Source: CAYNRA01 sp046293395 (lineage in GTDB: Bacteria; Bacteroidota; Bacteroidia; Cytophagales; Spirosomataceae). From it: a DNA stretch of 64,000 nucleotides. The notes beneath the pieces were generated by a model. The model saw only the letters and a list, made by a program, of their open reading frames with translations, was not told where the DNA came from and ran no database searches. Shown here in pieces: positions 25,954 to 34,276 of the stretch. Both the position numbers and the translations under genes were made by a program. Positions within the stretch are counted from its first letter, which is position 1. Each line of letters starts with the position of its first letter. The stretch lies in contig JBKBOU010000002.1 of assembly GCA_046293395.1 (NCBI GenBank), positions 496,001 to 560,000 of the forward strand, given 5' to 3'.

Positions 25954-26691
25954 TTATTTTACACCGTATTCCAATTTCATCGTAATATTTGCGGTTTTTC
26001 GTTTGGCACTTGTATTGAATGCGCCTCCCCACGAATATTCTTCCGAAGAATTTTGGGCGACAATCTGGAAAATTCCCATTTGGGCTTTTTTCAAACTTCC
26101 TAAGCCCGCCCCCGCTTCTTCTGCAATGGTTTCAGCCCGATTTTGGGCATCTTTTGTGGCTTGAGCGACCATTTCAACTTTGAGTTCAGCCAATTTTGTA
26201 TAATAATATTCTGGCATATTTGAGTAAAACTCGACACCCAGATTAATCATTTCACTGACTTGGCGGGAAATTTCTTCGATTTTATTAACCTCTTTTGATT
26301 CAATTTGAACGGTTTGCGTCAGAGTATAACCTGTAAAAACGGTCGTTGTTCTTTGGGTGTTGGGGTCAAAGTCAGACGAAAAATCACGGTTAATTTGAAC
26401 CGCACTGAAGACCAAGTCGGTTGCTTTGATTCCTTTTTTGACGAGATAATCTGTCACGACGGCTCTATCTTTGTCTAGGGAGGCATACGCTTCTTTCAAA
26501 TCGTAGCTTTTTTTACTGAAACTACCTGACCAGACAATCAAGTCAGACTCGAAGTCTTTTGTACCAAGACCTGTGACAGAAATCGTATGTTGAAATTGAT
26601 TTCTGTGCAGCACAGTGTACGCTAGAATACTGGCTACGATTAATAGCGTGGCGACCCAAATGAGTTGGGGAGTGAGTTTGTGATTGGTCAT
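25954..26691 (-). CDS. SIMPL-domain (DUF541) protein, membrane-anchored
   Basis: 245 residues with an N-terminal membrane anchor (LIWVATLLIVASILAYTVL) followed by a SIMPL/DUF541 domain. ISVTGLGTKDFESDLIVWSGSF and the helical AELKVEMVAQATKDAQNRAETIAEEAGAGLGSLKKAQ segment are the recognisable family parts. Related E. coli proteins are linked to oxidative stress and channel-like oligomers; the function here is open. It marks the last core gene before the accessory island. Confidence 0.87.
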   Translation of the reverse strand: MTNHKLTPQLIWVATLLIVASILAYTVLHRNQFQHTISVTGLGTKDFESDLIVWSGSFSKKSYDLKEAYASLDKDRAVVTDYLVKKGIKATDLVFSAVQINRDFSSDFDPNTQRTTTVFTGYTLTQTVQIESKEVNKIEEISRQVSEMINLGVEFYSNMPEYYYTKLAELKVEMVAQATKDAQNRAETIAEEAGAGLGSLKKAQMGIFQIVAQNSSEEYSWGGAFNTSAKRKTANITMKLEYGVK

Positions 26692-26754
26692 ACTTTAGTA
26701 GAGGATAGATTGGGGAAATAAATATCGAGATAGACGAATTGCTAATTTAAGTAA

Positions 26755-26937
26755 TCCTTTGAACATGTTGAACATTATTTTGATGAGGGTGAATCATCGG
26801 TAGTTATTTTAGTAGAAGAGTACACTTCCTAATTGCGCTATACCAATAACTTACAGCTTTTACAATGGCAAAATAATGGTACCAAAGCAGATAATTTTCC
26901 TTCATTTAAAGCTGTAGTTATTGCACAACATAAATAA
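26755..26937 (+). pseudogene. Possible decayed coding remnant
   Basis: Within the roughly 350-bp gap after the SIMPL gene, one frame reads 61 codons with a single internal TAA at 26830 (FEHVEHYFDEGESSVVILVE before it, LQLLQWQNNGTKADNFPSFK after). The composition looks protein-like and a stop ends it at 26937. No family recognised; chance cannot be excluded. Otherwise nothing is seen in 26692-27044. Confidence 0.25.
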
Positions 26938-27044
26938 TATAGAGGAAAAAGGCAGTCATTACTTCACAGAGCAGTTTTTTAAGTTTTCAAAACGACATTA
27001 TCCAAACAATCCGTATCTTGCACTATCTAAAAAAAGGAATACTT

Positions 27045-27224
27045 ATGGAACTCAAACAAGAAATAGTACAAATTGTAAACAAGTTACCCAACGAAGTTTT
27101 AGGAGAACTTTTGCTATACCTTCGCCAAGTAGAAAAAACGACAACAGAGAAGATGCGTCTTTCTCTAAACTTGAATACAATTTTGACAGAAGACCGAGAA
27201 TTACTTAAAAAATTGGCTAAATGA
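27045..27224 (+). CDS. Putative antitoxin partner of Doc
   Basis: 59 residues (MELKQEIVQIVNKLPNEVLG ... ELLKKLAK), mostly helical and charged, starting at the ATG at 27045. Its stop overlaps the start of a Doc-type toxin gene by 4 bp (ATGA), the usual antitoxin-toxin arrangement. It resembles short DUF2281-like antitoxins (LPNEVLGELLLYL); family assignment is tentative. The frame is intact although the toxin is broken. Confidence 0.65.
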   Translation: MELKQEIVQIVNKLPNEVLGELLLYLRQVEKTTTEKMRLSLNLNTILTEDRELLKKLAK

Positions 27225-27598
27225 TAGATTATCAAGAAGTTCTTGAAATTCATCAAGTTTTGATACGTCAGTTTGGCGGTTCGCAAGGTGTAAGAGATGA
27301 AAACAGCCTAAAATAGGCACTTGAACGACCTTTTAGTGGCTTTGGGCAAACTGAGTTTTATCCAAAACCCGAAGAGAAAGCAGGTGCAATTTTAGAAAGT
27401 ATAGTCAAAAATCATCCTTTTATAGACGGCAACAAAAGAACGGGTTATGTCCTGATGCGTTTAGTTATGATGAACTTCGGCAAAGATATACGAGCAACAC
27501 AAGATGAAAAATACGACTTTGTCATGGCAATTGCATCAGGACAACTTGATTTTCAAGAAGTTGTAACTTGGATAAAGCAACGAACTACAAACAAATAA
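27221..27598 (+). pseudogene. Doc-family toxin gene interrupted by a nonsense codon
   Basis: 126-codon reading frame that is clearly a Doc/Fic-like death-on-curing protein. The start is MIDYQEVLEIHQVLIRQFGG; the Fic motif NHPFIDGNKRTGY is intact; the end is DFQEVVTWIKQRTTNK. Codon 32 is TAG (27314-27316), directly before ALERPFSG, where the family has a sense codon. Without readthrough or a suppressor only a 31-residue peptide is made, and no start codon after the stop gives a complete catalytic domain. Doc proteins phosphorylate EF-Tu; this copy is probably inactive, with an intact antitoxin beside it. Confidence 0.88.
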
Positions 27599-27789
27599 AA
27601 ATACCCACATACAAACGACCTAAATGTTACCAAAACCCAACAGCGTACCCTTGAGGTTATGAGTTGCCAATCGGTTACTTGGTAGCAAGCGTAATTACAC
27701 GTATTTTCAGCTACAACAATTAACACACAAGACAAAACGAGTTACGTATTTTTAAAAGAATATTTTGAACCGATAACAACTAATTAGTC

Positions 27790-28161
27790 ATGAAAAAATC
27801 ATTGTTCACCCTATTTCTTTTCATTTTTTTGTTCTCTTGCGAGAAAGACAATGACTACCTAATAAATTTTACCATTAAAAACTCCTCCAGTAAAATATTT
27901 AATGGAAAAATTGAACCGATAGTGTATTTGAGTCAAAAGCCAATATCTGAAAAAAAGATTGTTAACCTGGAGCCTGGAGAAGAATTGGCATTAAATTTCG
28001 ACCCAAAAGAAATCATAGGCTTGGAGGGGAGTTATTACATCACATTATCTGACCCAACAGGTGAAATGTTAAGAAAAGAATTTGGTGGGTTTGATGGATA
28101 TGACCTCTATCGAGGTAACTATAATATAGTCATTGGCGATGCTGAAATTCTAATCAAATAA
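27790..28161 (+). CDS. Small lipoprotein, island-flanking paralogue 1
   Basis: 123 residues. Signal peptide II with lipobox LFSC (lipidated Cys at residue 17), so membrane-anchored; EKDND follows the Cys. No known domain. The partner copy at 40139-40510 shares the first 45 residues (NDYLINFTIKNSSS ...) and the end (YNIVIGDAEILIK), but residues about 53-97 differ strongly. Function unknown; a surface or periplasmic protein under diversifying exchange is a reasonable inference. Confidence 0.82.
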   Translation: MKKSLFTLFLFIFLFSCEKDNDYLINFTIKNSSSKIFNGKIEPIVYLSQKPISEKKIVNLEPGEELALNFDPKEIIGLEGSYYITLSDPTGEMLRKEFGGFDGYDLYRGNYNIVIGDAEILIK

Positions 28162-28174
28162 TTCATCGACAAAT

Positions 28175-28215
28175 AAAAAGTCTTACCAATCTGACGTCTT
28201 GGTGAGACTTTTTTA
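28175..28215 (+). terminator. Terminator after lipoprotein 1
   Basis: AAAAAGTCTTACCAA / TTGGTGAGACTTTTT (one G-T pair), followed by T run; conserved in the second repeat copy. Confidence 0.85.
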
Positions 28216-28297
28216 AGCTCAAATAACAAACATCGCCCAAAACAGAATCTACCCAAAGCCAGCTATCATCTTCTCTTTGTCCATCATACGAAAATAA

Positions 28298-28510
28298 TAC
28301 CTTTTTATTGAGAAGAGCGCACAGATACTTTTGGAGAAGAATAAATTAACACATAAAAAAGAGTATAAATACCAGATAAAGAACCACTCCATAAAATTTT
28401 CAGACGAAACAGAAGTTTAGTTGGAATTAACAAAAATAGTAGATACATTCGTTTGTTTTTCAGAAGAAAACGAACAAATATGCTTTACTATTTACCTCCC
28501 AAACGAATAA
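28298..28510 (+). pseudogene. Possible decayed coding remnant
   Basis: 71-codon frame with one internal TAG at 28418 (KEYKYQIKNHSIKFSDETEV before it, TKIVDTFVCFSEENEQICFT after), ending at a TAA at 28510. Codon composition is protein-like; no family is recognised. The rest of 28162-28767 holds the lipoprotein terminator, the end of the direct repeat and a promoter-like -7 box. Confidence 0.35.
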
Positions 28511-28692
28511 GAAAGTGTAAACATAGAAAGCATTTGGAGCTAAAAAAGTTGGGAAATCATTTCTCATTCTATTGCGTGCAGTCTGTACATTGTACGATGA
28601 ATTGGGGAAATCTTGGTTTCATTTAAGTTAAATACAAAATACACTCACTGAATAATTCAATTAAAAATAGTAAAAGTACAAAACAATACTAT

Positions 28693-28700
28693 TATTTTTG
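28693..28700 (+). promoter_or_regulatory. Possible promoter reading into cassette 1
   Basis: TATTTTTG, an exact -7 box, 14 bp before the first cassette boundary (28714) and 67 bp before the first cassette start codon. No clear TTG at -33, so it may be weak. Its position resembles that of a cassette promoter. Confidence 0.4.
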
Positions 28701-28713
28701 CGTGTATTTATGA

Positions 28714-28728
28714 GTTAGCGGTCAGGCT
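28714..28728 (+). repeat. Left boundary (R'-like core) of cassette 1
   Basis: GTTAGCGGTCAGGCT. Nine bases (GTTAGCGGT) are the reverse complement of ACCGCTAAC at 31867-31875, the other end of the same cassette. No 118-bp palindrome precedes it, so it is the entry boundary of the array. Confidence 0.6.
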
Positions 28729-28767
28729 AAAGAGACAGCGTAAACATCAAATGCAACTGATGACAAA

Positions 28768-29883
28768 ATGAATATATTTAGAAAAAACAACAAATGGTTA
28801 CGACATAGAACGATTACTCATTTGAAGGAAAATCATAAAGGAATATGCGAACCAAGACATAAGTCAATAGTTAGACAATTCAAAAACTTTACCACTGAAA
28901 GTAATCAATGGTGGTTTGTTTTTTTATCTGTTTTGGCAATATTTTTAATTAGCCCGCTAGTTAATTTTTGTTTTCTTAACTTTCTTGAGATTGACCACCA
29001 AACTGCAATTTATATTGTTGACCAACGAACAACTAACATAGCTGCTATTGTTAGTATCACTCTAGTTGTTGTCGGATTTATACTGAATAATCTTGCCGTA
29101 AAGTCCCCATTGGTGTATGGACTACTTTTTAAGAAGTCATTGCTTTACCCAATAATATATTTGACTTTATCTGTCATAGGGATTTTCATAACAATCTCTA
29201 CTCTAAGGGATACTCTTCCAGCATTTATTTTCACGAGATTTGTTTTGGCGGGTACATATTTTGCGATTTTGATTTTATTTCTAATTGGTATGTTATTTAG
29301 AAAAGTATTGTTGTTTTCCAATGAAAAGGAAATTGAAAAAATGCTTGATGAAGAATTGATGATTGAAGCAAAACAGAACTTGAAACAGATTTTAATACAT
29401 AGACATAGCGAAGATATTTTTGTTTCAACGATGAAAGAAAATGGTGCAAAAGAATATGATTGGAGTCATTCGTGGGGAAGTATTAACACAATAGTTGAAG
29501 TTGAAGAAACAGCTAAAAATAAGAAGGAACGGAAAGAAAATTTATTGTATGATGTGAATTTAAAATCTCTTACAAATTTTATAAAAAACAAAAAAACTAA
29601 TGAAGATGTACTTTATCAAAAATTAAGTTTAGACAAAATTGTTACTGACACAGATAATTTTATTTGGATTCAAAATATAGCAAACACAAAAAAAGAAAAA
29701 ACCAAACTGCAAAGCAGCTTGGTTTTGAATGCTAAATCTAAAAAGCAAAAGGACAATAACGCTATGCGTAAATTTTATGATGATAAATTTGAGCGATTAA
29801 GTGAACAAGATAATCATCGCAGTATGGAACAGATTTTAGAATCTTATCTCAAATTATATGAACTTCAAATGCAGAATCAATAA
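28768..29883 (+). CDS. Four-helix membrane protein, cassette 1 (unknown system, gene A)
   Basis: 371 residues, no family recognised. A basic N-terminus (1-45) is followed by four hydrophobic helices (about 49-72, 90-110, 125-146, 152-177) and a charged cytoplasmic domain of almost 200 residues (178-371) rich in Lys and Glu, with SHSWGSINTIVEVEE in the middle and coiled-coil-like ends. Its stop codon shares a base with the ATG of the next gene (TAATG at 29881-29885), so the two are translationally coupled. The layout (membrane anchor plus a large soluble partner, in a mobile cassette next to a restriction system) resembles defence modules whose effector acts on membranes; that is inference. 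Confidence 0.82.
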   Translation: MNIFRKNNKWLRHRTITHLKENHKGICEPRHKSIVRQFKNFTTESNQWWFVFLSVLAIFLISPLVNFCFLNFLEIDHQTAIYIVDQRTTNIAAIVSITLVVVGFILNNLAVKSPLVYGLLFKKSLLYPIIYLTLSVIGIFITISTLRDTLPAFIFTRFVLAGTYFAILILFLIGMLFRKVLLFSNEKEIEKMLDEELMIEAKQNLKQILIHRHSEDIFVSTMKENGAKEYDWSHSWGSINTIVEVEETAKNKKERKENLLYDVNLKSLTNFIKNKKTNEDVLYQKLSLDKIVTDTDNFIWIQNIANTKKEKTKLQSSLVLNAKSKKQKDNNAMRKFYDDKFERLSEQDNHRSMEQILESYLKLYELQMQNQ

Positions 29884-31856
29884 TGAGATTATTTGGTGAT
29901 AATTCAGATATAACAGATGGCATAGACTCAAGTGTTTGGAGGGCTATTGATAAGGCTATTAGTAAAAACAGTGTAGAATCCTTTCGTGTCCTTAAAACAT
30001 TTGTTAGGCACGTATTACAAATTAGTATTCGCAACAATTCGCTAAAACACTTTCAAAAATATATATACTTTCCTGCAATTTATTACAGCATTTCATACGA
30101 AAAAGCTAAACGCAATTCAAGTCTTTCAGAAATACATAAATTTTGTTCAGAAGAGGCTGCAAGACATTTAAAAGAAATAATTTGGTTTGACATTAATTTC
30201 ACATTTAGAAATAAGAATAATGCTAAAGTAAATGCTAACCTATTTTACTATTGGGCATTTCAAGGTTTTAGCAGATTACTCTATTTTATTGTTAAAAACG
30301 GAGATATAAATCAATTTCGTTTTGCACTAAATGAATTTGAACAGATTTCCGAAGAAAATGACAATCAACAATATCAACTGAAATGGGAGATTAGAGATTT
30401 AATAAGACAAAACTTAAATGGTCAAAATGATGAAACTATTACAGCAAAGAAAGAAGAATTAAAGGTTTTGAAACAGTTTAATAACTACAAACGTCATGTT
30501 CTTGTAGGTATTAAATATTGGATATTTTTTCTTTACCAAGTTGGCAAAATAGACGAAAATATCGTTTTGCAATTTCTTCAACGTATTCAAATACCATATA
30601 CGGATTCTGACGACTTGTTAAGTGATATTCTTTATTTTAGAGGTAATGCTGTATCGTTTTCTTATATGGGTTGGAGTGAATGGGATTATGTAGAAAGGGA
30701 ATCAGGAAAAGTTTATTCCCCGCCACAACCACATCAATGGATGACTTCAGGATTTTTCGCAGACCAAATTAGAGAGAAAAGATTTTTTATAAATGTCAGC
30801 GAATTGGATTCTGAAGACATATCCCAAGCAAGATTTTTGTTTGATGATTTAAAACAGAACGCAAAATATTTTGAAGATAACTTTGAAAAATGGAAGAATA
30901 TTCTTTCAGTTGAAAATATTGAAAGCTACAGAGCCAAGTCTGCTGAAATCTTAAAAGACTTTGCTTTGGTAAAAAGAAAAAGTGTTACAGACACCGATAG
31001 AGACATAGCACTTGCATCATTATATCAACCTCACATTGAAAATTTCAAAACAATGATTGGAAATGCTTGGAAATCTCAAGCAAGAATACACAGAACATTT
31101 AAGTATTTCGGTAACACTCTTAATGTAAATGACCAAGATATAAAACTTAAACAAATCGGACAAAGTACATTCTTTGAAAAGGCAAAAATGATGTTTACAG
31201 AAGAAAATCATCAGCCTATTTATGGTGTGGACAGAATGGGTGGAGAAATCGGACGCTGGGAAGACAATTATTTCCTCAGTGTTATTCGTCAAGAAGACCA
31301 CCATCGAATCAGTGCCAAAAATATTTTAGAGGCATTAAATAAGTCCATTTATGAATTAAAGAATAAAGAAAAAATTCCAAGCTTTATTCTCATTTCTTCT
31401 AAATACTCATATAGAGATGAAAAGTTTTTAAAAAGCGAATTGTTTAAATCAAAACTAAATAATCCAATGACTGAAAATGACTTGGAAAGTTTTTGTATTG
31501 GTACATTTGACGGAATCCCAGTTTATACTTCTTTCAGTGAAGCTTTAAACAACTTTATTTTGGTTTGCAATTTTGATGAAGCATTTCAACAACTTTTCAA
31601 GACCAATGAGAGTTGGTTTGAAAACGAGCTAACTGTTGATGTCAAATTGGTAACAGATGAAATTGCACAAAAGAAATTAGAAGAGAATCGTGCAAAATGG
31701 ACAACACTTGAAGAAGGTACTACTCTGTCAGACGCAGAAGCTTTACTGCTAATAAAAACATCAATTATTATTGACATTTGGACAACTGTAGATTATAAAA
31801 TAATAGATAAAGATGCTTACATACTTGGTTATATAAAAACAGAGAATGAAGAATAG
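29883..31856 (+). CDS. Large soluble protein, cassette 1 (unknown system, gene B)
   Basis: 657 residues, no signal peptide, no confident family. The N-terminal 250 residues are helical (FRVLKTFVRHVLQISIRNNS ..., one hydrophobic stretch HVLVGIKYWIFFLYQV near 200-215). The central region includes YFRGNAVSFSYMGWSEWDY and PPQPHQWMTSGFFADQIREK. The C-terminal third has an alpha/beta character (IPSFILISSKYSYRDEKFL, FCIGTFDGIPVYTSF). It ends only 4 bp before the cassette boundary, as cassette genes do. It may be the sensor or effector for the membrane protein encoded just before it. No catalytic motif (Walker, nuclease, TIR, HEPN) could be identified by eye. Confidence 0.82.
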   Translation: MRLFGDNSDITDGIDSSVWRAIDKAISKNSVESFRVLKTFVRHVLQISIRNNSLKHFQKYIYFPAIYYSISYEKAKRNSSLSEIHKFCSEEAARHLKEIIWFDINFTFRNKNNAKVNANLFYYWAFQGFSRLLYFIVKNGDINQFRFALNEFEQISEENDNQQYQLKWEIRDLIRQNLNGQNDETITAKKEELKVLKQFNNYKRHVLVGIKYWIFFLYQVGKIDENIVLQFLQRIQIPYTDSDDLLSDILYFRGNAVSFSYMGWSEWDYVERESGKVYSPPQPHQWMTSGFFADQIREKRFFINVSELDSEDISQARFLFDDLKQNAKYFEDNFEKWKNILSVENIESYRAKSAEILKDFALVKRKSVTDTDRDIALASLYQPHIENFKTMIGNAWKSQARIHRTFKYFGNTLNVNDQDIKLKQIGQSTFFEKAKMMFTEENHQPIYGVDRMGGEIGRWEDNYFLSVIRQEDHHRISAKNILEALNKSIYELKNKEKIPSFILISSKYSYRDEKFLKSELFKSKLNNPMTENDLESFCIGTFDGIPVYTSFSEALNNFILVCNFDEAFQQLFKTNESWFENELTVDVKLVTDEIAQKKLEENRAKWTTLEEGTTLSDAEALLLIKTSIIIDIWTTVDYKIIDKDAYILGYIKTENEE

Positions 31857-31860
31857 AAAA

Positions 31861-32008
31861 GCCCGAACCGCTAACAGGCGTTTGGCTCAATGGCGGGTGA
31901 AGTGGTTAATTGAACATTCTACCTCGCATCAGCTTTTGTGGTGTATTGACAGTTTAGTGCTCCGAAATCCGCCACTGCGCCAAGCACCAAAACGTTATGT
32001 GCCATTCT
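31861..32008 (+). repeat. attC-like palindromic element 1 (between cassettes 1 and 2)
   Basis: Left 15-mer (31861-31875, ending CGCTAAC), 118-bp core, right 15-mer GTTATGTGCCATTCT (31994-32008). The core ends are complementary: TTTGGCTCAATGGCGG near 31881 pairs imperfectly with CCGCCACTGCGCCAA at 31969. The same core recurs at 34106, 35801 and 37556 with conserved blocks TTTGGC, AATGGCGGGT, TTTGTG, AATCCGCC and GCCAAGC. This core is nearly identical to that of element 3, including its loop. Confidence 0.8.
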
Positions 32009-32081
32009 AAAAGACCGTGCTACAACAAATGACTGTGAACAAAAACAGACAACTTTCAATAGAACGACCTGTTATATTGAC

Positions 32082-32089
32082 TAAATTTG
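32082..32089 (+). promoter_or_regulatory. Possible promoter of the cassette 2 methyltransferase
   Basis: TAAATTTG, an exact -7 box, 26 nt before the start codon; no clear TTG at -33. Confidence 0.4.
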
Positions 32090-32114
32090 AAACGAATTTT
32101 AATTGAATTTGAAT

Positions 32115-32999
32115 ATGGAAATATTAGGAAACGAACAACATAAAATTATTCACGGAGACGCTTTGGAAGCATTAAAAACACTTCCTGACAACTCTGTGGA
32201 CTTAATTTTTGCCGACCCACCCTACAACATTGGCAAAAACTTCAACGGACACATTGAAAAATGGAAAACTGAAGAAGCCTACCTTGAATGGTGCTACGAG
32301 TGGCTTGACTTGTGCATACAAAAACTTAAACCCAACGGCAGTTTTTATGTAATGACAGCAACACAGTTTATGCCGTTTTTCGACATTTATCTTCGCAAAA
32401 AGTTAGACATACTTTCCCGACTTGTTTGGTATTACGACAGTTCAGGTGTTCAAGCTAAAAAATACTACGGTTCGATGTATGAGCCAATCTTGTTTTGCGT
32501 AAAAGACAAAAACAACTACACTTTTAACACGAATGACATTTTAGTAGAAGCCAAAACAGGAGCAAAACGTAAACTTATTGACTATCGCAAAGCAGTTCCA
32601 ACAGTTTACAGTTCAGAGAAAGTTCCTGGCAATGTTTGGGAGTTTGCAAGGGTTCGTTATCGTATGGATGAATACGAAAATCACCCGACACAAAAACCAA
32701 TCGCTTTACTCGAAAGAATTATCAAAGCAAGTTCAAACGAAGGAGATTTAGTTATAGACCCATTCTCGGGAACATTTACTACTTGCTTCGTTGCAAAAGA
32801 ACTTGGCAGAAATTCCATTGGTATAGAACTTCAAGACGAGTATGTAAAAATCGGTTTGCGGAGATTACAGTTAGCCAATGAGTTTAAAGGCGAAAAATTA
32901 GAAAAGGAAATCCGCACCTTTGAAACACAAAAGATTGCAAACATTAATCAACAAACATTATTTGAACCTAATGGAACATATATTCACGCAAAACATTAA
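32115..32999 (+). CDS. YhdJ-like DNA adenine N6-methyltransferase (cassette 2)
   Basis: Beta-class DNA methyltransferase. 294 residues from the ATG at 32115. Motif IV is DLIFADPPYNIGKNF (DPPY at 34-37); motif I is DPFSGTFTT (near 215-223); the SAM loop continues ELGRNSIGIELQDEYVKIGLRRL. Long stretches (VWYYDSSGVQAKKYYGSMYEP, DEYENHPTQKP) follow E. coli YhdJ, which methylates ATGCAT; the same target is plausible here but inferred. The motif I Gly pattern (G-T-F for the usual G-S/T-G/F) is the YhdJ variant. It overlaps the downstream endonuclease candidate by 29 bp, indicating a restriction-modification pair. Confidence 0.92.
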   Translation: MEILGNEQHKIIHGDALEALKTLPDNSVDLIFADPPYNIGKNFNGHIEKWKTEEAYLEWCYEWLDLCIQKLKPNGSFYVMTATQFMPFFDIYLRKKLDILSRLVWYYDSSGVQAKKYYGSMYEPILFCVKDKNNYTFNTNDILVEAKTGAKRKLIDYRKAVPTVYSSEKVPGNVWEFARVRYRMDEYENHPTQKPIALLERIIKASSNEGDLVIDPFSGTFTTCFVAKELGRNSIGIELQDEYVKIGLRRLQLANEFKGEKLEKEIRTFETQKIANINQQTLFEPNGTYIHAKH

Positions 33000-34089
33000 A
33001 CAAGTTTTACAAAGTCACTTCGGAGATTTAGCTGAAGACGTATTCAATAATAGCTATTTGATTCGCTACATAAATTTAAAAACTAGGTCGGCAAATAAAG
33101 GGTCAAAATCAAGGGGGAGTTTTCACCCTCTTGCAGTTTTATACGTTCTTATTGAAGATTACATTTTAAAAGGATTCGATACAAATGACAGTTATAAAGA
33201 TTATGACGGGGCGACTTTCACAGTAATAAAATCTAGAGCTACCGAATTGCCATTTTGCAAGAAAATTCAAAACCACTCTTTCAACAATAGAGTAAACTCA
33301 GAATTTGAGAAGTTTTTTAAGGAAGAAATTGAATCCATTCCAGTTATTAGAAATCTTGAGACAAAAAAATATTGGATTAATGAGAATTTACTTCGAGTAA
33401 AAGAAAAGAATATCGCAAAAGCGGTAATTGAGATAATCAACTCTTATTTTGCGGCAAAGCAAGAAGCTTTTATGGGTTTTATTAAAGCTTGTGAAGAACT
33501 TCAAAAGTTTGAAGAAGATAAAACTAAGAACATTGAAGATTTCATTATTGGTTTATTAGCCCCGAATGTTGATGCAAGACTATTTGAAATCGTGAGCTAT
33601 TCGATTTTAAAATTCCATTATCACGACCAAAACATTATTTGGGGATTTGATATGGAAAATTTGACAACTGAATCTTTACAGTTATATAAAACAGGCAGAA
33701 CAAATGCAAATGATGGTGGAATTGATTTTGTAATGAAGCCATTAGGTAGATTTTTTCAAGTCACTGAAACAATTGACTTTAAAAAGTATTTCCTTGACAT
33801 TGACAAAATTCAAAAATACCCGATTTCATTTGTAATCAAATCAGAAGAAAGCACAGAAGATTTGCTTCAAAAAATAAGAGACAACGCGAACAAAACTTAC
33901 TCAATAAAATCTATTGTCGAGAAATATATGAGTTGCATTGAAGAAGTAATCAATATACAAGTTTTACGTGAGAGATTTAATATCGCAAATCAACAAGGGT
34001 ATCTAAAACCTATTCTTGACGAAATAATTTTACAAAGTAAGGTTGAATTTAATTATGACGATTCGGACACAGAAGATGACGAAGAATAG
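32971..34089 (+). CDS. Probable type II restriction endonuclease (cassette 2)
   Basis: About 372 residues from the ATG at 32971 (MEHIFTQNIKQVLQSHFGDL); the open frame begins earlier at 32920, inside the methyltransferase gene. A candidate PD-(D/E)xK core is TGRTNANDGGIDFVMKPLG with D252 in GGID, followed by FFQVTE (Q263, E266), and an upstream acidic residue in LFEIVSYSIL (E206). There is no second methyltransferase or specificity subunit. The position directly behind a beta-class methyltransferase, in the same cassette, supports the call; the exact family is not recognised with certainty. The C-terminus is a run of acidic residues. Confidence 0.75.
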   Translation: MEHIFTQNIKQVLQSHFGDLAEDVFNNSYLIRYINLKTRSANKGSKSRGSFHPLAVLYVLIEDYILKGFDTNDSYKDYDGATFTVIKSRATELPFCKKIQNHSFNNRVNSEFEKFFKEEIESIPVIRNLETKKYWINENLLRVKEKNIAKAVIEIINSYFAAKQEAFMGFIKACEELQKFEEDKTKNIEDFIIGLLAPNVDARLFEIVSYSILKFHYHDQNIIWGFDMENLTTESLQLYKTGRTNANDGGIDFVMKPLGRFFQVTETIDFKKYFLDIDKIQKYPISFVIKSEESTEDLLQKIRDNANKTYSIKSIVEKYMSCIEEVINIQVLRERFNIANQQGYLKPILDEIILQSKVEFNYDDSDTEDDEE

Positions 34090-34090
34090 A

Positions 34091-34239
34091 AGAACGGCAC
34101 ATAACAGCGGTTTGGCGTAATGGCGGGTTCAGTGCTTCGTATGACAGTTTTGTGGTAGGTTCAAGTGCTGTTCTTCGATTGAACTTTTGTGCTAAAAATC
34201 CGCCACTACGCCAAGCCGCAAAACGTTGGCGGTAATAAT
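34091..34239 (+). repeat. attC-like palindromic element 2 (between cassettes 2 and 3)
   Basis: Left 15-mer AGAACGGCACATAAC (34091-34105) is complementary at 14 of 15 positions to the right 15-mer of element 1, the opposite end of cassette 2. Core of 119 bp: TTTGGCGTAATGGCGG pairs with CCGCCACTACGCCAA (perfect over 15 bases). Right 15-mer GTTGGCGGTAATAAT (34225-34239). Confidence 0.82.
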
Positions 34240-34276
34240 AAACGACAGACAGCAAACAGATAAAAAATAATAAACA

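Larger units (their letters stand above)
27669..28322 (+). repeat. Direct repeat copy 1 flanking the accessory island
   Basis: About 0.65 kb that recurs at 40019-40652 in the same orientation. It includes 120 bp of upstream sequence (AATCGGTTACTTGGTAGCAA ...), the lipoprotein gene, its terminator, and roughly 110 bp beyond it (ATCATCTTCTCTTTGTCCAT ...). Upstream and downstream parts are nearly identical between copies; the middle of the gene is diverged. Confidence 0.88.

Noticed and set aside
26921..27208. 95-codon frame overlapping the antitoxin
   Set aside because: Out of frame with the antitoxin; low-complexity basic composition typical of a shadow frame.
32115..34089. Avoidance of ATGCAT in the window as support for specificity
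   Set aside because: At least one site is present (around 6595), and a proper count was not made, so no conclusion was drawn.
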